A stretch of DNA of 42,931 bases from an archaeon (lineage in GTDB: Archaea; Nanobdellota; Nanobdellia; Woesearchaeales; GW2011-AR9): contig JABHRS010000017.1 of assembly GCA_018670085.1 (NCBI GenBank), positions 1 through 42,931 on the forward strand, read 5' to 3'. The position numbers were made by a program, and so were the translations under genes. Shown piece by piece: positions 1 through 8,292 of the stretch. Under the pieces are notes generated by a model, which ran no database searches, was not told the origin of the DNA, and worked only from the letters and a program-made list of their open reading frames with translations. The stretch's first letter is position 1; each line of letters starts with the position of its first letter.

Positions 1-19
1 ATTTATCCAAAATATCTTG

Positions 20-2047
20 ATGGCCGAACAACATTCTTTATTGTCAATAAAACCTGCTGTTAAGTACACTGACATCCCTGATGCACCGAAACCAGTAAGG
101 AAACCAGTCACAAACATAGTTTCAAATAATTATGTTCCAACTAAAAAAATTCTAACAAACAGACCTAAAAGTGATGTCAATGTAGATGAATTACTAAACG
201 ATCCTGCAATTCTCTTCCCTCATGATAGTATGCGTGATGGTCAAGCAGATTTGGTTAAAGACATCAAAGAAGCATTGCATAATGAAAAAATTATCTTAGC
301 CCACGCACCAACTGGTCTTGGTAAAACAGCAAGTGCATTAAGTGTTGCAGTCCCACTTGCAAAGAAACTAAAAAAGAAAGTTTTTTTCTTAACCAATCGT
401 CATACTCAACATAAAATTGCCATTGATACTTTGCAAGCCATGCAAGCAAAGTCTGGTGAATCAATTGTTGTAAGTGATATTATTGGAAAAAAAAGTATGT
501 GTTCTCAAGAAGTTGCTAAACTTTTCGGATCTGACTTCAATGAGTACTGCAAATCATTAACTGAAAAAGGAAAATGTTCATATTATACTAAAGTCAAAAC
601 TAGTAAGGGAATCTCAGTTGAAGCGCAGTACCTTGTTGAAAAATTAAAAGTAGCCAAACCAATGCATACTGAAGAAATTCAAATGGCAAGTATCGCTGAA
701 GGTATGTGTAGTTATGAAATTGCAATTGAACTTGCTAAAAAAGCTGATGTAATTGTTGGTGATTATTATTATCTTTTCAGTCCGATAGTTAGGCAAAATG
801 TGCTTAAGAAGTTAGACATCGAGCTTGACGACATTATCGTGATTGTTGATGAAGGTCACAATTTGCCAATTCGAATTGCAGATATGTTAACATCTAAACT
901 TTCTGTCAACGTCCTAAAATATGCAATTCAAGAAGCGCAGAAATTTGGAGCTGATGATTTATCATCTGTTCTGAAGGAAATTCAAACAAAATTTGAAAAG
1001 CTAAAACCATTAAGTTTCAAAGTAAAGGAAGCCAAAGTTACAACTGAAAATTTTACTGCTATCATTAAAACCACAATTGATTATGAACAATTAATTGAAG
1101 ACCTTGATAGTGTAGCAGACGAGCTTCGAGAAAAGCAAAAGAAAAGTTTTTGTGGATCAGTTGCAGAGTTCCTTAGAAAATGGGTTGGTGAAGATCATGG
1201 GTTCGCAAGAATTTTTCGTGAAGCTGAAGGGAAAATTGGAACATACAAGGAATTAGAATATTCTTGTTTGGATCCAAGTCTTGCAAGTAAAAATATTTTT
1301 AGTCAATTTCATTCTGGTGTTGTTATGAGTGGTACACTTTTGCCACTTAATATGTATGCAGATCTGCTTGGTGTTAAAGACGCTAAGAAAGAGAAATACT
1401 GGTCACCATTTCCAGCTGAAAATCGCAGGTGTATTATTGTTCCAAAAACCAGTACTAAATACGCCAGCCGTTCAGATGAAATGTACACAGAAATGGCAAA
1501 ACTCATCTCTAATTATTCTCATGCAATTCCTGGAAATGTTGCGGTTTTCTTTCCCTCATATTATTTAAGAGATCAAGTTGCTAGAAAAATATTAACTACA
1601 AAAAAGATTTTACAAGAAGCCCGTGGCATGGATAAAGAAGCTAAAGAAGTGTTTCTAAAAGAGTTTCACTCCTACAAAGACAAGGGTGCGGTGCTGCTTG
1701 GAGTTACTGGCGCAAATTTTGCAGAGGGAATCGATTTTCCAGGAGACTTGCTTCAAGGCGTTGTTGTTGTTGGAATTCCTTTAGCGAGACCGGACTTAAA
1801 AACTAAAGAAACAATCACTTACTATGACAGTAAATTTGGCAAGGGATGGGATTACGCATACACTTATCCTGCAATCAACAAATGTATTCAGTCAGCTGGT
1901 CGTTGCATCCGTTCAGAAAAAGACCGTGGAGTAATTATCTATCTAGATGAGAGGTTCGCGTGGAAAAAATATTACGATTGTCTGCCAAAGGAAGGTTTGG
2001 TTGTCAAGCGTGAACCTGTTGAGATGATTACGAACTTCTTTGCTTAA
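20..2047 (+). CDS. XPD/Rad3-like ATP-dependent DNA helicase (iron-sulfur, superfamily 2)
   Basis: Probable 5'-3' DNA helicase of the XPD/DinG family, acting in DNA repair or unwinding. Visible motifs are Walker A (APTGLGKTAS, about residue 95), the DEAH-type box (VDEGHN, about 277) and motif VI (QSAGRCIRSEKDRG) near the C terminus. Four cysteines between about residues 160 and 235 (SMCS, EYCK, GKCS, GMCS) sit where the family holds its 4Fe-4S cluster. The length of 675 aa fits an archaeal XPD. I chose the ATG at 20; a TTG directly before it adds one residue. The first about 75 residues are poorly conserved and rich in Pro, Lys and Asn, longer than the short N terminus I would expect. The upstream region lies outside the window. 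Confidence 0.9.
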   Translation: MAEQHSLLSIKPAVKYTDIPDAPKPVRKPVTNIVSNNYVPTKKILTNRPKSDVNVDELLNDPAILFPHDSMRDGQADLVKDIKEALHNEKIILAHAPTGLGKTASALSVAVPLAKKLKKKVFFLTNRHTQHKIAIDTLQAMQAKSGESIVVSDIIGKKSMCSQEVAKLFGSDFNEYCKSLTEKGKCSYYTKVKTSKGISVEAQYLVEKLKVAKPMHTEEIQMASIAEGMCSYEIAIELAKKADVIVGDYYYLFSPIVRQNVLKKLDIELDDIIVIVDEGHNLPIRIADMLTSKLSVNVLKYAIQEAQKFGADDLSSVLKEIQTKFEKLKPLSFKVKEAKVTTENFTAIIKTTIDYEQLIEDLDSVADELREKQKKSFCGSVAEFLRKWVGEDHGFARIFREAEGKIGTYKELEYSCLDPSLASKNIFSQFHSGVVMSGTLLPLNMYADLLGVKDAKKEKYWSPFPAENRRCIIVPKTSTKYASRSDEMYTEMAKLISNYSHAIPGNVAVFFPSYYLRDQVARKILTTKKILQEARGMDKEAKEVFLKEFHSYKDKGAVLLGVTGANFAEGIDFPGDLLQGVVVVGIPLARPDLKTKETITYYDSKFGKGWDYAYTYPAINKCIQSAGRCIRSEKDRGVIIYLDERFAWKKYYDCLPKEGLVVKREPVEMITNFFA

Positions 2048-2180
2048 TCTCATCGATTTCTCTGAAAACTGCGCCACCTACATCAATTTCTACTAACTCT
2101 TGGCAACAGAACACTCTAGTTTCTACATAAATCAGGATGCTAATGACCTCAAAAACGCACCAGTATACTAAATAGTAACA

Positions 2181-2190
2181 TTTATATATG
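2181..2190 (+). promoter_or_regulatory. Putative TATA box of the intergenic RNA
   Basis: TTTATATATG is a good archaeal TATA box about 26 bp before position 2211, where a strongly folding segment starts. No reading frame follows within a plausible distance, so it would drive a non-coding transcript. The inference rests on spacing and motif only. Confidence 0.45.
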
Positions 2191-2210
2191 TAAAGCACAT
2201 TACTTATCAT

Positions 2211-2363
2211 TAATGGATTGAGATCGGATTCCCTCACCATTCTACCACCCTCACCCCCTCTCGTGTGGGAGTCCAATCTTAACCTATTCCTCTTTTATTA
2301 GGTAACTAGTGTCACAAGAGGTGGATGGATGTTGGGAGTCCTCTGGGCTCCCTTTGCTTTTTT
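2211..2363 (+). ncRNA. Candidate non-coding RNA, unknown family
   Basis: Lies in a 600-bp stretch without a convincing gene. Seen: a TATA box 26 bp upstream; a long 5' hairpin pairing GGATTCCCTCAC (2226-2237) with GTGTGGGAGTCC (2263-2274), with one mismatch and one G-U, extended by GATT/AATC outside a bulge; and a 3' hairpin GGGAGTCC/GGGCTCCC (2334-2352) followed by T tracts that would end transcription. The segment is GC-richer than the surrounding spacer. I do not see RNase P, SRP, 5S or tRNA signatures. Promoter, fold and terminator together make about 150 nt of RNA plausible. Confidence 0.4.
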
Positions 2364-2378
2364 CTTAGAATTTTTTTT
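2334..2378 (+). terminator. Hairpin plus T-tract terminator
   Basis: An 8-bp hairpin (2334-2341 with 2345-2352, loop TCT) is followed by TTTGCTTTTTTC and a second run of eight T (2371-2378). This suits termination of the plus-strand transcript starting near 2211. Confidence 0.5.
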
Positions 2379-2533
2379 ATCAGTGGAAGATCTCGCTATG
2401 CTCGCATGGGGCGGGGCATCGGGATCGGGCTTCTCCACGTTCGCTTTGTTGACAAAGCTCAGGTCGTAAAGTTAAGCTCTTTCGAAAATAATCTGCTCCT
2501 GCATAGCGCCCCCATAACATCTTCCACTCTGAT
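2379..2533. ncRNA. Structured intergenic element A (paralogue of element C at 38521-38689)
   Basis: Closed by a perfect 10-bp inverted repeat, AGTGGAAGAT (2382-2391) with ATCTTCCACT (2519-2528), extended by ATCAG/CTGAT around a 2-nt bulge. A second helix forms inside it: ATGGGGCG (2406-2413) with CGCCCCCAT. Read on the minus strand it shares, in order, TTCGAAAGAGCT, CGACCTGAGC, GCGAACGTGGAGAAGC and GATGCCC with the plus strand of element C, while the helices and the central hairpin (GCTTTGT/ACAAAGC) differ in sequence. That is the pattern of a conserved folded RNA. The strand is unresolved: a minus-strand TATA (about 2557-2567) would start transcription at about 2536, but the matching strand of C lacks such a promoter. 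Confidence 0.55.
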
Positions 2534-2589
2534 TTGGCTGAAGTAGAAAACATTTACAATATATATCAAAACATATGTTCTTTCCACAA

Positions 2590-2602
2590 AGTATATATAT
2601 TC
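2590..2602 (+). promoter_or_regulatory. TATA box upstream of the zinc-ribbon gene
   Basis: GTATATATATTC lies about 50 bp before the ATG at 2648. Transcription would start near 2620 and give a short leader that carries the GAGGTGAG ribosome-binding site at 2636-2643. Confidence 0.5.
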
Positions 2603-2647
2603 ATTGTCGTTTCTATTCTACTATACAAACAAAATTGAGGTGAGATA

Positions 2648-3004
2648 ATGTCGGCACATGTTTTAGCAGAAGGTTCTTGGGATAACACCTTGCGTGATTC
2701 CAGTAAGGGAGTTTTTCATCGTTGTATTGATTGTACAGAAATCATCAGTAATCCGATTTGTTCTGAATGTCTTGGAAAACAGATGAAGCAGATGCTCGGC
2801 GAGATTGATCCTTCTTTAGCAGAAAAAATTGTAACTAGCAACTATGCAGGCGACACTCATTGTATTGGTTGTGGTAGTGAAATGAGTTTGTGTGCGCACT
2901 GTTTTAGTAAAGATGTGTATGAGCAGATCAAAGAACTAAATGAAGTTGCAGCTGAAGAATTCTTAGCAAGGTTCGACTATGATCTTCGTGTGATTTATTG
3001 TTAG
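2648..3004 (+). CDS. Small Cys-rich, zinc-ribbon-like protein of unknown function
   Basis: A 118-aa soluble protein with repeated CxxC knuckles: RCIDC (about residue 26) pairs with ICSEC (about 37), and HCIGC (about 75) pairs with LCAHC (about 85). This suggests two zinc-binding modules separated by a helical linker. The segment after the second module is acidic and helical. The start is secure: a strong Shine-Dalgarno (GAGGTGAG) lies 4 bp before the ATG. It is monocistronic, with a T-rich terminator directly downstream and a converging kinase gene. I do not recognise the family; a nucleic-acid or protein adaptor role is only a guess. Confidence 0.75.
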   Translation: MSAHVLAEGSWDNTLRDSSKGVFHRCIDCTEIISNPICSECLGKQMKQMLGEIDPSLAEKIVTSNYAGDTHCIGCGSEMSLCAHCFSKDVYEQIKELNEVAAEEFLARFDYDLRVIYC

Positions 3005-3006
3005 AA

Positions 3007-3028
3007 TTTTTATTTTATCTTTTTAATT
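3007..3028 (+). terminator. T-rich terminator after the zinc-ribbon gene
   Basis: TTTTTATTTTATCTTTTTAATT follows directly on the stop at 3004, typical of archaeal U-tract termination. It overlaps the 3' end of the converging kinase gene. Confidence 0.45.
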
Positions 3029-3991
3029 ATATTCTTGAATTTGGTCTTCTCTGCTAAACCTACTTCTCAATTCTTCAACTAAAATTCCTTCTAACCTGTT
3101 TGCACTGTCGTCCATATTTGGTCTTTCCTCTGGGTTAAAATTTATCATTGACTGTACTAAATCAGAAAATACTTTTGGAACACCAATGTTTAATTCTTCC
3201 AGAGGTGTAACTCTTTCAGTTCTTAATTGATTTACGTATTCTCTAACTGATTTACCTCCAAATGGTTGTCTATCGGATGCAAACATGTAAGTCATAACTC
3301 CTAAACTAAAGACATCTGTTTTTCTAGAATCTGCTGAATCAACCAGTGACATCTGTTCTGGAGATGCATATCCTAAAGTGCAAGCTATTGTCATCTCTCT
3401 TACTCCTTCTCTAAGTGAATAGCTGTCTCCGCAACTTCCAAAGTCTCCTACGACTCCCCCTCTAAACACATTACGTCGCTTTAAATCACCGTTGTGTTTA
3501 TTTGCTGCATGTATTACTTGGTGGACTCTTGCAACATTTCTAATAGTTGTGAGTAATTCAATCCCATATGGTATTTCTGCACTAGCAAGGCATGCTGTGG
3601 CATCATATGCTGGCATCAAGATATACCCACTGTGGTCTTGATTTTGTTCGAAGTCGTAAACTTCTGGGACCAAACTCTCTCCAAATTGTTCTCTCACTGA
3701 TCTGTATATTTGTTGTTGAAGTTCAGCTTCATCAGATAATTGTAACCCTGGGCTGTTTTCATGTTGTACTTGTCTTAGTACTTTTAGTGCTCCAGTTCTT
3801 CCAGCATATTTTCCCTCAGTTTCCTGTACTTTCCAAACATATGAAAACGCACCTTGACCTAGTTCCTCTATTGGTAAATATCCTTTTAACTGGCATACTA
3901 ACCCAATTTGGTGTGGTAGCGAGGATGATGTACTGTCTCTGTAGAATCTACTCGGATCTGGTCTAACTGCTGCACTTCCTGTACTTTCCAT
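3023..3991 (-). CDS. Eukaryotic-type Ser/Thr protein kinase
   Basis: A complete protein kinase fold. Seen, numbered from a GTG at 4027: Gly-rich loop LGQGAFSYVW (about 56-65), ATP lysine in ALKVL (82), catalytic loop HNGDLKRRN (178-186, HGD replacing HRD but Asp and Asn kept), DFG (195-197), GYASPEQ as the APE motif, and a late Arg in the ERPNMD region. The domain is expected to be active. Unlike its relatives in this window it has no membrane module and ends shortly after the kinase domain. The start is uncertain: ATG 3991 is preferred because a TATA-like TTTAAATA lies at 4037-4045, but GTG 4027 is also open. No operon partner; substrates unknown. Confidence 0.88.
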   Translation of the reverse strand: MESTGSAAVRPDPSRFYRDSTSSSLPHQIGLVCQLKGYLPIEELGQGAFSYVWKVQETEGKYAGRTGALKVLRQVQHENSPGLQLSDEAELQQQIYRSVREQFGESLVPEVYDFEQNQDHSGYILMPAYDATACLASAEIPYGIELLTTIRNVARVHQVIHAANKHNGDLKRRNVFRGGVVGDFGSCGDSYSLREGVREMTIACTLGYASPEQMSLVDSADSRKTDVFSLGVMTYMFASDRQPFGGKSVREYVNQLRTERVTPLEELNIGVPKVFSDLVQSMINFNPEERPNMDDSANRLEGILVEELRSRFSREDQIQEYN

Positions 3992-4102
3992 AATAATTGT
4001 GTCTGCGATTGCCAAGCTCCTCTTCACATTGTCTTCTATTTAAAAAACCTTGCAAAAGTATAGATTGTATATGTTTTTGATAAATTTGTCCTAAAAGTTA
4101 AG

Positions 4103-5827
4103 TTAACAAGAAATTCCAATCAAAGCCAAATCAGCTGCGCTTAAACACTGAGATAAAGCAGCACAATAATCAGAATAATCAACACCACTAACTATTTCTA
4201 ACCCTTCTCCAACATAATAAGATGGGAGGATATACATTCCACGAGATGCAACTGAACCACTTTCAACTGCATGAGCAGATTCTAATCCACTGCATGTCAT
4301 TGATCCAGTTAATGTTTCAAATGTGTTGTAATTACTGAATTTCACAGCAAAATCATAGTCTTTGGAATTTTCATCGCACATTGTGTTAATCTCTTTCATA
4401 CTGTGTCCATAAGGTGTTTTTAGCATTTCAAATGCTACACTAGTGTCGTCGCTGTCTTCAATCTGTATACATATTTCAGCGTAATCAATTAATGAATAAA
4501 AAGAATTTAACTCTACTGCAGCTTCCAATCTTTCTTCAACTAAGCTACTTAAATCTTCAGAACTAATCCCTTCATAATATACTGCAAACCCAACGCTTTG
4601 TTTTACAAATAATAACATTGCACCTAGTACTAGCACACTAATTATTGAGATCACTGCAATTTTTTGATAATGTGCAGGACTTGGTTTGTGCTTTGGCAAA
4701 TCTTTTGCTGTTTTTCCTTGTAATTTTAAGAATTTATTATAATTATGAACTGTTGTGTGTTCAAACGCCCATTTTGCATCGTGAACTTTCCATCCACTTT
4801 TTACTAATGCATTAACAACTTTTTCTTCATTCATTCCCAGTTTAATTTTTCCTGTAATAAAATTTCTAACTTCATCTGTAAGTTCAATGTCTTCTTCTTG
4901 TTTATGTGTTCGAAGGAAAAAACCTAGTGCTCCAACAATAATCCCAAGTGCAATCACAATGCTTGCAGTTCTAAAAAATGATGCTTTTGCTTCACTTGCC
5001 TTTATTTCGGTTTTGGTTCCTTCCAAATCTGTTTGGGTACTTTCAAGTTCTGTTTTTGTACTTTTTACATCTTCTTGTAATACTGCAAGGCCAGTTGAAA
5101 CAGTGTTAACTTGTTCTTCAACATCGCGTTCGAGTTGGTATTGATCAGTTGAAAGTAATTGTACATTTGTGTTTAATTCTTCTACAGTTAAAGTTAATTC
5201 GTCGACGCTTAGTGCCATATCATTAACACTGGTCTCAATATCATCTACTCGTAGATCAACTGCACTAATCTCTGCAACTAATAATGAGTCATCATAGGTT
5301 GCCCCACTTTCACATCCATCTGGTGTTCCATCAAGATTAAAATCTTCATAGTCATCATAACCTTCACATGCATCTTCAGAATCAAGAACACCGTCACCAT
5401 CAGTATCAAGATCGCTCTGACAATCATCAGGCGTACCATCTAAGTCTAAATCAATACTATCATCAAAGCCAGCACATTGGTCAGCTCCATCAAGAACTCC
5501 ATCAAGGTCTGAATCCAAGCAATCAGGATCGTCGGTATCAGTGTATCCATCTTCATCGTTATCAATTCCATCAGAACATGTTTCACTATCAGATTCAGAA
5601 CTGATGGGACTGGAATCACTGTCACTTGTTGTTTCAATTCCACTAATATCTACTTCAACGCATTCATAAGTCGCCATATCGCAGACCCATCCTTCGCCAA
5701 GTTCATCGCTACATTCACTATCCTCAAAACAGATATCAACTGCTAAAACTGTCATAGAAAATAAACTAATCAGTGTAATAACTAATCCCAAAACTAGAAC
5801 TAACTTACTGTACACCTCTTTTTGCAT
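4103..5827 (-). CDS. Membrane-anchored surface protein with thrombospondin type 3-like Ca-binding repeats
   Basis: 574 aa. Domain order: N-terminal signal or anchor helix (about 8-29); a short Cys-containing segment; Asp-rich TSP3-type repeats (SDLDGVLDGADQC, LDLDGTPDDC, DTDGDGVLDSEDAC, about 80-175), which in known proteins bind calcium outside the cell; a heptad-rich coiled coil (about 185-280); a membrane helix (about 287-306); a small helical domain with GMNEEKVVNALVKSGW; a second membrane helix (about 393-412); and a C-terminal domain with five Cys. Two internal membrane helices put the small helical domain in the cytoplasm if both ends are outside. A TATA-like ATATATAA lies about 30 bp upstream of the ATG. 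The family is not recognised; an adhesion or envelope role is inferred. Confidence 0.72.
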   Translation of the reverse strand: MQKEVYSKLVLVLGLVITLISLFSMTVLAVDICFEDSECSDELGEGWVCDMATYECVEVDISGIETTSDSDSSPISSESDSETCSDGIDNDEDGYTDTDDPDCLDSDLDGVLDGADQCAGFDDSIDLDLDGTPDDCQSDLDTDGDGVLDSEDACEGYDDYEDFNLDGTPDGCESGATYDDSLLVAEISAVDLRVDDIETSVNDMALSVDELTLTVEELNTNVQLLSTDQYQLERDVEEQVNTVSTGLAVLQEDVKSTKTELESTQTDLEGTKTEIKASEAKASFFRTASIVIALGIIVGALGFFLRTHKQEEDIELTDEVRNFITGKIKLGMNEEKVVNALVKSGWKVHDAKWAFEHTTVHNYNKFLKLQGKTAKDLPKHKPSPAHYQKIAVISIISVLVLGAMLLFVKQSVGFAVYYEGISSEDLSSLVEERLEAAVELNSFYSLIDYAEICIQIEDSDDTSVAFEMLKTPYGHSMKEINTMCDENSKDYDFAVKFSNYNTFETLTGSMTCSGLESAHAVESGSVASRGMYILPSYYVGEGLEIVSGVDYSDYCAALSQCLSAADLALIGISC

Positions 5828-5984
5828 AATTATCAGGATAAATGAAGCATTTTCGCTTTATATATCTTATTGTTTTTAGGGGTGTATATAGAGTGTACAT
5901 CTGTAAAAGAAATTTAACAAATACTAAATATAAAAATTTTTTTAGAAATAAATCATCATCATGATAATACTAAAAGAACAAGAA

Positions 5985-6008
5985 AATAAAAAAATAAGAA
6001 AAGAAATT
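5985..6008 (-). terminator. T-rich terminator of the gene ending at 6009
   Basis: On the minus strand the bases just after the stop at 6009 are U-rich (TTTCTTTTCTTATTTTTTTA), a standard archaeal termination signal. Confidence 0.45.
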
Positions 6009-6716
6009 TTATCGCCGCGTTGATTCCTGAATTAATTTTCTATCTTTGTCCAAAAATGAAGTTAATAAATGTTCATAAATTCTATTTGCAGAATCTGCTA
6101 GTTCTAATGTTCCTCTGATAGTTCTCTCTCTGTTATTTGCTAAGTTAACACTTCTAACTACGCTTTTATGGAGTCGAAAAAGAGTTTCTACTGTTGGAGC
6201 ATTTTCATCTTTCATATGATAAAATCCTGCTGCAGATCTATTCTCACCATAAATTTTAACTTTATCTTCTTCTAATGCCCATGGGAGGAATGTTATACTG
6301 CTCCCATCTCCCGCTTGTGAGAAAAGTAAATTAATTGGTCTACTTGAAAATTGAGCATTTTGTGCTCTTTTAAAGTCTGCATCTGATGCTTCATATACTT
6401 CTCTTAGTTTAGTACTCACTTTTCTATAAGGTCCTGCATATCGCTCGAGTACTCCCTGCATGTTAAAAGGATCATCATCTGGATTTATCTTAGCTTCTGT
6501 GCCTATAATATTTACATCAACCATATTCAATGCTAGATATCCAACATCTCCTCTGTTAACATGTGCAGTTCCACCTGAGTATCTCATAATCACATCTGTT
6601 CCTGGTAATTTGAACACTAATTGTCCCTCATCAACGCTTCCAACTTGTTGAAAGCCTTCATACCTACCTCTTTGATCACTAAATCTTTTAATTCCACTAA
6701 ATAGTCTTTCTAACAT
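6009..6716 (-). CDS. Hypothetical soluble protein
   Basis: 235 aa, no membrane segment, no signal peptide and no Cys motif. The N half looks rich in beta strands (FKLPGTDVIMRYSGG, YLALNMVDVNIIG) and the C half is helical and basic. I do not recognise the family. The ATG at 6716 is favoured by GAGG 9 bp upstream; a TTG at 6731 is the longer alternative. A strong promoter (TTTATAAAT on the minus strand, 6773-6781) would give a leader of about 30 nt. It is divergent from serS, with about 230 bp between the starts. Confidence 0.6.
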   Translation of the reverse strand: MLERLFSGIKRFSDQRGRYEGFQQVGSVDEGQLVFKLPGTDVIMRYSGGTAHVNRGDVGYLALNMVDVNIIGTEAKINPDDDPFNMQGVLERYAGPYRKVSTKLREVYEASDADFKRAQNAQFSSRPINLLFSQAGDGSSITFLPWALEEDKVKIYGENRSAAGFYHMKDENAPTVETLFRLHKSVVRSVNLANNRERTIRGTLELADSANRIYEHLLTSFLDKDRKLIQESTRR

Positions 6717-6770
6717 TTTATTTTTCCTCAATTATGTTTGTCATCTGTTATAGTTGTCAAAAAGTGACAC

Positions 6771-6790
6771 TTATTTATAAACTTTCGGGT
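6771..6790 (-). promoter_or_regulatory. BRE/TATA promoter of the gene at 6716
   Basis: The minus strand reads CCCGAAAGTTTATAAATAAG, a purine-rich BRE followed by TATA. Nearly the same block precedes the genes at 13233 (minus), 15799 and 30747. Confidence 0.55.
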
Positions 6791-6910
6791 CAAATCATCA
6801 CTCCAAGGTGACAACCTACAATGATCTATTTTTACCTCCTTTCCTTCATTTCGCTATTCTCTCTTTCTTATTCACTTTCTACAATTTTTACAACTTTGCT
6901 TTGGCATACC

Positions 6911-6920
6911 TTTAAATAAA
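6911..6920 (+). promoter_or_regulatory. TATA box of serS
   Basis: TTTAAATAAA is centred about 29 bp before the serS ATG. With the usual 25-bp spacing the mRNA would be leaderless or nearly so, and no Shine-Dalgarno is present. Confidence 0.5.
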
Positions 6921-6943
6921 TTAACCAACCACCAAAAGCTACC

Positions 6944-8242
6944 ATGTTACACATAAAATTCATTCGAGAAAATGCTGATATCATCAAAGCTAGTGAGAAG
7001 AGACGTGATCATGATCCAAAAGTTGTTGACCAAGTCTTGGAACTGGATCAAAACTGGCGTGAACAAAAAGGGATTCTTCAAAATTTACAACAACAAAGAA
7101 ACACTACCTCAGAACAGATCAACAAATTGATGAAGCAGAAAAAGAAAGATGAAGCTCAAACTTTTATCAAAGAAATGAAACAGTTAGTTGAAGATCTAAA
7201 AGCGCAAGAAGAAAAAACAAACAACTTGAAAAAAGAAAGAGACAGTCTTCAAAAATCAATTGGTAATGTTCTTGAAGACAGTGTTCCAACTGGTAAGAGT
7301 GACGCTGATAATCCAACTATCAAGGAAGTTGGTAATAAACCAAAGTTCAATTTTCCAATTAAAGATCATCAAGAAATAATGCAAGACTTAGATCTTGTGG
7401 ATTTAGATACTGCGGCAAAGGTTAGTGGTTCTAGGTTTTATTATCTAAAAAATGATGCTGTGTTACTTGACTTAGCACTTCAAAGGTTTGCAATTGATTT
7501 ACTAAGAGAGAAAGGATTCGATCTTATTTATCCACCTTTCATGTTAAATCGTGCAGCCTTAGCTGGTGGAGTAAACCTTTCAGAGTTTGAAGATACTATT
7601 TACAAAATAGAAGATGAAGATCTCTATCTAATCGGAACCAGTGAACATCCTTTGGTTGCTTTGAAACAAAATGTTCTAATCGAAGAGTCTGAATTTCCAA
7701 TCAAACTTTGTGGAGTTAGTGCTTGTTTTAGAAAAGAAGCTGGTGTTCATGGACGTGACGATAAAGGAATTTTTCGAGTACATCAATTTAATAAAATCGA
7801 AGAGATCATTTATTGTAAACCTGAAGAATCCAAAAAATATTTTGATTATGCTCAAAATTTATCTGAGGAAATTTTCACCAAACTTAGAATCCCTTTTCGG
7901 GTAGTTCAAATTTGTACTGGTGACATTGGTAACAAACAATCTTTGCAGTATGATATTGAGGGTTGGTTTCCAGGACAAAATGAGAAGAATGGAACTTATC
8001 GTGAGTTAACTAGCTGTAGTAATTGTACTGATTATCAAAGTGTAACTCTTAATACTAGGTTCCAAGTAAAGGGAACTGAAGAGAGAGAGTATGCGCATAT
8101 CATTAACAATACTGCTATTGCAACTGCTCGTGCTATTGCTGCAATTTTAGAAAACTTCCAACAAGCAGATGGTACTGTTAAGGTCCCTGAAGTGTTGCAT
8201 CCTTATATGAGTGGTGTGACTGTAATTGGTAAGAAGAAGTAA
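6944..8242 (+). CDS. serS: Seryl-tRNA synthetase (bacterial/common type)
   Basis: Class II synthetase that charges tRNA-Ser. The 432-aa length and architecture match the common type: an N-terminal tRNA-binding antiparallel coiled coil (about 25-105, very rich in Lys, Glu and Gln) followed by the catalytic core. Seen: TSEHPLVAL with the serine-binding threonine region, motif 2 (FRKEAGVHGRDDKGIFRVHQF, about 262-282), TYRELTSCSNCTDYQ, and motif 3 (TAIATARAIAAILENFQ). It is not the rare methanogen-type SerS. Single gene with a near-leaderless TATA-driven start and a terminator shared with the converging secreted-protein gene. Confidence 0.96.
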   Translation: MLHIKFIRENADIIKASEKRRDHDPKVVDQVLELDQNWREQKGILQNLQQQRNTTSEQINKLMKQKKKDEAQTFIKEMKQLVEDLKAQEEKTNNLKKERDSLQKSIGNVLEDSVPTGKSDADNPTIKEVGNKPKFNFPIKDHQEIMQDLDLVDLDTAAKVSGSRFYYLKNDAVLLDLALQRFAIDLLREKGFDLIYPPFMLNRAALAGGVNLSEFEDTIYKIEDEDLYLIGTSEHPLVALKQNVLIEESEFPIKLCGVSACFRKEAGVHGRDDKGIFRVHQFNKIEEIIYCKPEESKKYFDYAQNLSEEIFTKLRIPFRVVQICTGDIGNKQSLQYDIEGWFPGQNEKNGTYRELTSCSNCTDYQSVTLNTRFQVKGTEEREYAHIINNTAIATARAIAAILENFQQADGTVKVPEVLHPYMSGVTVIGKKK

Positions 8243-8285
8243 AAAGAAAAAAGAAAAAAAATATTTTTTTTATTTTATTTTTTAA
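8242..8285. terminator. Bidirectional A/T-tract terminator
   Basis: A-rich 8240-8263 (U-rich when read from the minus-strand gene) and T-rich 8263-8283 (U-rich after serS) lie back to back between converging genes, so each strand sees a U tract after its stop. Confidence 0.5.
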
Positions 8286-8292
8286 ATCTATT

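Noticed and set aside
2028..2276. 82-aa open frame on the minus strand downstream of the XPD gene
   Set aside because: Low-quality composition, covers the TATA box and the 5' hairpin of the candidate RNA, and overlaps the XPD stop. No RBS; probably spurious.
2211..2280. tRNA-like look of the hairpin with GGATTCCC
   Set aside because: No anticodon arm, no T-loop TTCRANY and no acceptor stem; length and pairing do not fit a cloverleaf.
2450..2480. Similarity of AAGTTAAGCTC in element A to the loop of 5S rRNA
   Set aside because: Only about 11 bases match; the paralogue C does not keep them, and helix order does not fit 5S.
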